Below, piece after piece: positions 7,738 to 11,377 of a DNA stretch of 11,377 bases; position 1 is the first letter of the stretch, and the number at the start of each line of letters is the position of its first letter. Source of the DNA: Bacillota bacterium (GTDB lineage: Bacteria; Bacillota; Sulfobacillia; Sulfobacillales; Sulfobacillaceae); NCBI GenBank assembly GCA_021820675.1, contig JAKADI010000018.1:1-11377 (forward strand), in the 5' to 3' direction. The notes under the pieces are model-generated. The model was not told where the DNA came from, did not search any database, and saw nothing but the letters and a program-made list of their open reading frames with translations. The position numbers were made by a program, and so were the translations under genes.

Positions 7738-7830
7738 ATAGGAGTTAACTAGAATACATCCGCTCTGTTTTTCCTAGGGCACTTGCTTCATTCATAAGCC
7801 AGACCACGAACCCGGCCTCCGATAGCATCA

Positions 7831-7860
7831 AACCAAGAGAAACCAAGAGAAGCCAAGTAA
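7831..7860. repeat. Short tandem repeat, AACCAAGAGA x2 plus a degenerate third copy
   Basis: Two perfect 10-bp copies (7831-7840, 7841-7850) are followed by AGCCAAGTAA, which matches at seven of ten bases. On the transcribed strand this is a pyrimidine-rich TCTCTTGGTT run between the candidate paaK terminator and the next promoter. No function is evident; slippage is the simplest origin. Confidence 0.5.
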
Positions 7861-7870
7861 AAGCGATAGC

Positions 7871-7920
7871 AAAAAGAAGAGAAACAGCCAGCATGGATGA
7901 GCTTCAAACACGGTTCTGGC
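7871..7920 (-). terminator. Possible intrinsic terminator after paaK
   Basis: On the minus strand GCCAG (7920-7916), a three-base bulge, CGTG, a 13-base loop region, CATG and CTGGC (7891-7887) form an imperfect hairpin with one G-U pair. It is followed by TGTTTCTCTTCTTTTT (7886-7871), which is T-rich but interrupted. It begins 25 bases after the paaK stop, the expected place. The bulge and broken T-run make it a moderate candidate only. Confidence 0.4.
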
Positions 7921-7945
7921 CTCTTTCCCTTGGGGCAGTGGCGTG

Positions 7946-9232
7946 TTACCGACTCAATTTGCGTCGATCGACGAGACGGATGGCCTTCCCCTCGCTGCGT
8001 GGAATGGAATGAGGTTCTTTAATGGTCACCACCACATTAATACCCAACGTCCGGTTTAAACTATTTTTCACGTTACTGGCCAGATGCTCATGATCCGCTG
8101 TATGGCGGGGTTCAACGTGTATCTCTAAGGTGTCGAGCGCGGAATGCCGGTCCAAAATTAACTGGAACACCGGAGCAAGTTCTTCCATTTGTAGAAGTGC
8201 CGCCTCGATCTCCCGCGGAAAGAGATTGACTCCGCGCAAGGTAAACATGTCATCCACGCGTCCTTGAATATGGTCGATACGCCGAGTGCTGCGCCCACAC
8301 GGACACGTCTCGGAAATCACCCGGGTGACATCCCCGGTGCGGTAACGCATAATGGGCGTCGCTTCACGCAAAAGCGAGCTCAAGACCAGTTCCCCCCGTT
8401 CACCGTCAGGAACCGGTTCCCCAGTTTCTGGATTAACTACTTCAAAATAGAATAAATCCTCCGAAACATGCATCCCTTGGTGCCCCTCAATACATTCACT
8501 GGCAACCCCGGGTCCAATGATTTCGGCGAGGCCGTAGACATCAAGGGCTTGAATCTGAAAGGCACGCTCCAGCTCGTGGCACATCTCTGACGACCATGGT
8601 TCCGCGCCAAAGATCCCCACTTTGAGCTTCAGATCATCCCCGGACATCTTCATTTCCTCCATCGTCTCGGCAATATGCTGGGCGTAGGATGGAGTAGAAC
8701 ATAATACGGTGGCTCCCAGATCTCGGAGCATGGTTACCTGTCGTTGGGTGTACCCGCCTGACATCGGCAATACCGCGGCTCCAATATCCATGGCCGCATA
8801 ATGCATGCCTAAACCTCCGGTAAAAAGCCCATATCCATAAGCGTTGTGAACGAGATCTTGGGGACCGACCCCGGCCCGGGCAAACACCCGGCCCATCGCT
8901 TGACTCCACAACCTCAGATCATTTGACGTATATGCCGTCACCACGGCAGAACCCGTCGTTCCTGATGTCGCATGCAGTTCCTGCACTTCGTCCAAGTTGA
9001 CGCTTAGCATCGCAAACGGATACGCCACCCGTAAATCCGCTTTGGTGGTAAAAGGTAAGCCAGCAATATCCGCTATGTGTTGGATGTCGGCCCGATCAAT
9101 GCCATATAATTTCTCCTCATAGAACGGAACCGTCTTTTTGACGCGGGCGATAAAGCCGCCAAAGTCCCGGATCGCTTTGTTCTCCAGTTGTTCGCGACTC
9201 AACTGTTCTTCTTCTTTCCGTGATTTGATCAT
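7946..9232 (-). CDS. paaK: Phenylacetate-CoA ligase (PaaK-type, AMP-forming)
   Basis: This enzyme activates phenylacetate or a related aryl or carboxylic acid to its CoA thioester with ATP, giving AMP and pyrophosphate. The 428 residues match the family length (about 430). The ATP-binding loop TSGTTGS is at 89-95. NAYGYGLFTGGLGMHYAA (130-147) is a PaaK hallmark, YGLAEIIGPGVASEC at 233-247 is the adenine-binding region, RTGD is at 298-301, CPCGRSTRRIDHIQGRVDDM at 310-329, and SIPRSEGKAIRL (409-420) carries the catalytic Lys416. The ATG is preceded by GGAGGAAAGGAC. It follows the LeuD-like gene by 43 bp and is probably the last gene of the upstream unit. Location near IorAB fits arylacetate/arylacetyl-CoA exchange, as the IorAB product is an arylacetyl-CoA. 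Members of this family also use other acids, so phenylacetate itself is not proven. Confidence 0.92.
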   Translation of the reverse strand: MIKSRKEEEQLSREQLENKAIRDFGGFIARVKKTVPFYEEKLYGIDRADIQHIADIAGLPFTTKADLRVAYPFAMLSVNLDEVQELHATSGTTGSAVVTAYTSNDLRLWSQAMGRVFARAGVGPQDLVHNAYGYGLFTGGLGMHYAAMDIGAAVLPMSGGYTQRQVTMLRDLGATVLCSTPSYAQHIAETMEEMKMSGDDLKLKVGIFGAEPWSSEMCHELERAFQIQALDVYGLAEIIGPGVASECIEGHQGMHVSEDLFYFEVVNPETGEPVPDGERGELVLSSLLREATPIMRYRTGDVTRVISETCPCGRSTRRIDHIQGRVDDMFTLRGVNLFPREIEAALLQMEELAPVFQLILDRHSALDTLEIHVEPRHTADHEHLASNVKNSLNRTLGINVVVTIKEPHSIPRSEGKAIRLVDRRKLSR

Positions 9233-9275
9233 GTCCTTTCCTCCATGGATACTGACTTAATGGGGATTATCGCGA

Positions 9276-9809
9276 TCACAGGGTTCCGGGTCCACCAGTG
9301 GATCCCTGCGTACGACCCATCTCCTCCAATACGGGCACGATTCCGCCTTTATTAAGCACTTCTAACAACTGTGCCGGCAATTTCTCAGCTTGCAGCACCA
9401 TGTCATCTCCGACGTTAACGACCCCACGGGCCAGATCGACCGTTATCACCGCGCCATCTCGCACACTCTTGACTACTGTTCGGCACGTGAGGACGGGAAG
9501 CCCAATAGCTACAGCGTTTCGTGAAAATATTCGGGCAAACGATTCTGCCACCACCACCGACACTCCCAGGTCTTTGAGATGTTGTGGAGCTGATTCACGG
9601 CTTGAACCACATCCGAAATTCTTGCCGCCAACGACAATATCCCCCGGTCGGACGCCGGCGGCAAAATCCGGACGAACCGCTTCCAGAACATGGCGCAGAC
9701 GAATGTCCATCGGGTCATGCACATAATGACCAGGCGACAACAGATCCGTCGAAATATTATCGCCGAGAAGCCAGACCCGGCCGACAAACGTCATCTCATC
9801 TTTCGTCAT
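9276..9809 (-). CDS. 3-isopropylmalate dehydratase/homoaconitase family small subunit (LeuD-like)
   Basis: This is the swivelling small subunit of an aconitase-family hydro-lyase. It pairs with the large subunit encoded upstream to move a hydroxyl group between adjacent carbons, or to add water across a double bond, in a malate- or maleate-type acid. The 177 residues fit the short archaeal/thermophile-type LeuD (about 165). FVGRVWLLGDNISTDLLSPG (8-27) and GGKNFGCGSSRESAP (61-75) are the family signatures, followed by VVAESFARIFSRNAVAIGLP (86-105). The substrate loop after the PG turn reads HYVHD, unlike the YLRT of characterised homoaconitase or the YLVY of the Methanocaldococcus isopropylmalate isomerase, so the substrate is uncertain. 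The ATG overlaps the LeuC-like stop as ATGA, with a GGGAGGGG site 5 bp before. Confidence 0.9.
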   Translation of the reverse strand: MTKDEMTFVGRVWLLGDNISTDLLSPGHYVHDPMDIRLRHVLEAVRPDFAAGVRPGDIVVGGKNFGCGSSRESAPQHLKDLGVSVVVAESFARIFSRNAVAIGLPVLTCRTVVKSVRDGAVITVDLARGVVNVGDDMVLQAEKLPAQLLEVLNKGGIVPVLEEMGRTQGSTGGPGTL

Positions 9810-11029
9810 GAATTCCCCTCCCTTTGGGAAGCCATGATGGTGCGGGGGTCGGTTAACACGCCCGTAAGGGCTGTGGACGCTGCTGTTAACGGCGATCCCA
9901 AATAGATTTCAGCTTGAAGACTCCCCATACGTCCTTGAAAATTGCGATTGTGGGTGCCGATAACCTTCTCGCCCGGAGCCAAAAGACCCATATGTCCGCC
10001 GAAACACGGCCCGCATCCCGGTCCCTCGATGATCGCGCCCGCTTGGACCAAGTCCTCCAATAGGCCTTCACGCAGGGCTTCTTGATATACGCGGCTCGAT
10101 GCTGGTGTGACAATCAACCGGACTGAGGAGGCAATATGCCGTCCACGCAAAATCGACGCCGCCTCCCGAAGATCGGAAAGCCGTCCGTTCGTGCACGATC
10201 CAATGAAGACTTGGTCAATGGGAATACCCTCATGCTCTGTGACGGGGGCAACGTTCTCGACGTGGTGCGGTAAGGCGACCATCGGTTTCACGCTCGCCAA
10301 ATCCACCGCATACTCGGCAACATAAGGTCCTGCCCGCGTCTTGCGTTCGGGAGGAAACAGGGCAAATTTTGTGCCCATTTCCACTCCCATATTGGCAATG
10401 GTCATACGGCTGGCCAATTCGAGGCTCACGGCACCGGGTCCGAGAAATTCCAACGAACGATTTTGGGCCACGTCGGATCCTATCGTCTTCATAAGCGACA
10501 AAATCAGATCCTTCGCCGAAACTCCCCAGGGAAGCCTATTTTCTAACCAGACTAAAACCGTTTCTGGCACTTTGAACCACAATGTCCCAGTTGCCAGCGC
10601 ATAGGCCATTTCCGTGGAGCCAATGCCGCAACTCGCAGCTCCCACTGCCCCGTACGTCGTCGTATGAGAATCGGTAGCCACAACCAAATCGCCGGGTCCT
10701 ACGCGTTCCTCCTCCACCATGACTTGATGACAAATGCCTCTGCCCACATCGTAAAAGTGGTGAATTCCATATTTTTTGGCCAAGATCCGCGCTTTTTTTT
10801 GATGCGCGGCCGCGTATTCCGATGGAGCGGGCACCATATGGTCGAATATGATACTGACCCGTTCGGGGCAGTCCAATGTCTGTATACCCGTCCGTTCCAA
10901 AAGCTCTAAAACATCGGCTGCAAAAATATCATGCATCATGAATGCATCAGGTCTTGCAACCACATATTCTCCCACGGCGACATCACTTTGCCCGGCTTTT
11001 TGTGCCAAAACCTCTTCTGCCCAGGTCAC
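9806..11029 (-). CDS. 3-isopropylmalate dehydratase/homoaconitase family large subunit (LeuC-like)
   Basis: This is the iron-sulphur subunit of the aconitase-family enzyme. The 407 residues contain FDHMVPAP (62-69), VVATDSHTTTYGAVGAASCG (116-135) and the three [4Fe-4S] ligands C279 (FIGSCTNGR) and C339/C342 (GPGCGPCFGG). The length fits the short two-subunit LeuC/HacA type rather than one-chain aconitase. The start is placed at GTG 11029: it has an AAAGGGG site 7 bp upstream and overlaps the preceding stop as GTGA, like the other junctions. An in-frame ATG at 11050 lacks a ribosome site and adds seven residues. It is coupled to the LeuD-like gene by ATGA. The chemistry could be isopropylmalate, homoaconitate, citramalate or dimethylmaleate hydration. 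The neighbours (a molybdenum hydroxylase and PaaK) argue against plain leucine synthesis. Confidence 0.92.
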   Translation of the reverse strand: MTWAEEVLAQKAGQSDVAVGEYVVARPDAFMMHDIFAADVLELLERTGIQTLDCPERVSIIFDHMVPAPSEYAAAHQKKARILAKKYGIHHFYDVGRGICHQVMVEEERVGPGDLVVATDSHTTTYGAVGAASCGIGSTEMAYALATGTLWFKVPETVLVWLENRLPWGVSAKDLILSLMKTIGSDVAQNRSLEFLGPGAVSLELASRMTIANMGVEMGTKFALFPPERKTRAGPYVAEYAVDLASVKPMVALPHHVENVAPVTEHEGIPIDQVFIGSCTNGRLSDLREAASILRGRHIASSVRLIVTPASSRVYQEALREGLLEDLVQAGAIIEGPGCGPCFGGHMGLLAPGEKVIGTHNRNFQGRMGSLQAEIYLGSPLTAASTALTGVLTDPRTIMASQREGNS

Positions 11030-11377
11030 CCTTGCACCCCTTTCTTCCATACGTTATCGCGCAAGTCACTGAGGGCACCGTAGACCAACTCCCGCACCGC
11101 GCGTTGGCGACCAATCACGCCCAATTGCCCGTTGTCATAGGGATGCACCGCCCGGCGGGCCAGATCAGCGGCCAGTTGTAATTCTTCTTGGGTCCATCGC
11201 CCGGTAGCCAACAGGTTTTCTGCCTCTGGAACTCGAACGGGAGCAGGTCCCAACGCACTCACAACAATTTTCACAACCCGCAACTCAGACCCAGGCGATA
11301 CGCTCACCGCCACATTCACCTCAGGAAAGTCAATGGTTGCGCGCCCTAGCCACTTCCGAAACACTCCCACGGGAGGG
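11026..11377 (-). CDS. Molybdenum hydroxylase FAD-binding subunit, C-terminal part (CoxM/xanthine dehydrogenase medium subunit type), 5' end outside window
   Basis: The 116 codons visible match the CO dehydrogenase flavoprotein C-terminal domain. FRKWLGRATIDFPEVNVAVS corresponds to the start of that domain, ALGPAPVRVPEAENLL is its conserved middle, and the end has the helical LAADLARRAVHPYDN and ALSDLRD segments. The reading frame stays open to the window edge (two proline codons precede GTG 11370). That GTG sits inside the domain and is not taken as the start. The missing N-terminal FAD-binding domain should be about 170 residues. Such subunits pass electrons from a 2Fe-2S protein and a molybdenum subunit, which hydroxylate N-heterocycles, aldehydes, CO or 4-hydroxybenzoyl-CoA; those partners should lie upstream, outside the window. 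The substrate is unknown. The gene ends in a GTGA overlap with the LeuC-like gene, a sign of one operon. Confidence 0.85.
   Translation of the reverse strand, partial: PPVGVFRKWLGRATIDFPEVNVAVSVSPGSELRVVKIVVSALGPAPVRVPEAENLLATGRWTQEELQLAADLARRAVHPYDNGQLGVIGRQRAVRELVYGALSDLRDNVWKKGVQG
11037..11043 (-). promoter_or_regulatory. Ribosome binding site that decides the LeuC-like start
   Basis: AAAGGGG lies 7 bases before GTG 11029 and inside the end of the FAD-subunit gene. No comparable site precedes the in-frame ATG at 11050, whose upstream 20 bases contain no purine-rich run. This supports translational coupling through the GTGA overlap. Confidence 0.7.

Noticed and set aside
7798..7816. Second small hairpin (GCCAG/CCGGC arms) in the gap
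   Set aside because: Five base pairs including a wobble and no T-run after it, so it is not a credible terminator.
7894..8010. Plus-strand reading frame of about 38 codons starting in the intergenic gap (ATG at 7893)
   Set aside because: It runs into the antisense of paaK, has only a weak purine stretch upstream and no recognisable sequence.
11026..11370. A complete small gene of 114 codons starting at GTG 11370
   Set aside because: The frame stays open to the window edge and the GTG falls inside a conserved domain, so it is the end of a longer gene.

Overview
The window looks like part of a bacterial catabolic or energy-metabolism gene cluster. All ten genes lie on the minus strand, so transcription runs from high to low coordinates. 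Strong purine-rich ribosome binding sites (AAGGAGGG type), several GTG starts and tightly overlapping genes point to a Gram-positive (Bacillota-like) host. The many oxygen-sensitive, ferredoxin-dependent enzymes suggest anaerobic, microaerobic or thermophilic life. A Sulfobacillus- or Kyrpidia-like lineage is possible but is only a guess. No RNA gene, insertion sequence, CRISPR array or frameshift was seen.

Region 1 (11377-7946, minus) holds the C-terminal part of the FAD subunit of a molybdenum hydroxylase (xanthine/CO dehydrogenase type). It is followed by the large and small subunits of an aconitase-family hydro-lyase (LeuC/LeuD or homoaconitase type), joined through 4-bp GTGA and ATGA overlaps, and then by a phenylacetate-CoA ligase (PaaK) 43 bp further on. 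A bulged hairpin with a T-rich tail just after paaK may be a terminator.

Region 2 (7945-7655) is the only sizeable non-coding stretch, 291 bp. On the minus strand it carries a plausible sigma-A-type promoter embedded in inverted TGTCAC/GTGACA half-sites, which look like an operator. A short AACCAAGAGA tandem repeat also lies here.

Region 3 (7654-1, minus) appears to be one transcription unit. It encodes a LeuA/homocitrate-synthase-like condensing enzyme without the allosteric domain, indolepyruvate:ferredoxin oxidoreductase alpha subunit (IorA), an IorB protein fused to a two-cluster ferredoxin of the KorD type, a full KorA-KorB-KorC 2-oxoacid:ferredoxin oxidoreductase, and a class III (CaiB/BaiF) CoA-transferase that runs off the window.

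Taken together, the genes cover CoA activation of a carboxylic acid (PaaK, CaiB), acyl-CoA plus 2-oxoacid condensation (LeuA-like), hydroxyl migration (LeuCD-like), and ferredoxin-dependent oxidative decarboxylation of 2-oxoacids to acyl-CoA (Ior, Kor). This is the logic of 2-oxoacid chain elongation or its reverse, lacking only a LeuB-type dehydrogenase inside the window. The simplest conservative reading is aromatic or branched 2-oxoacid and arylacetate metabolism. The substrate cannot be read from the sequence. The most notable structural feature is the IorB-KorD fusion, which physically links two different oxidoreductases encoded side by side.
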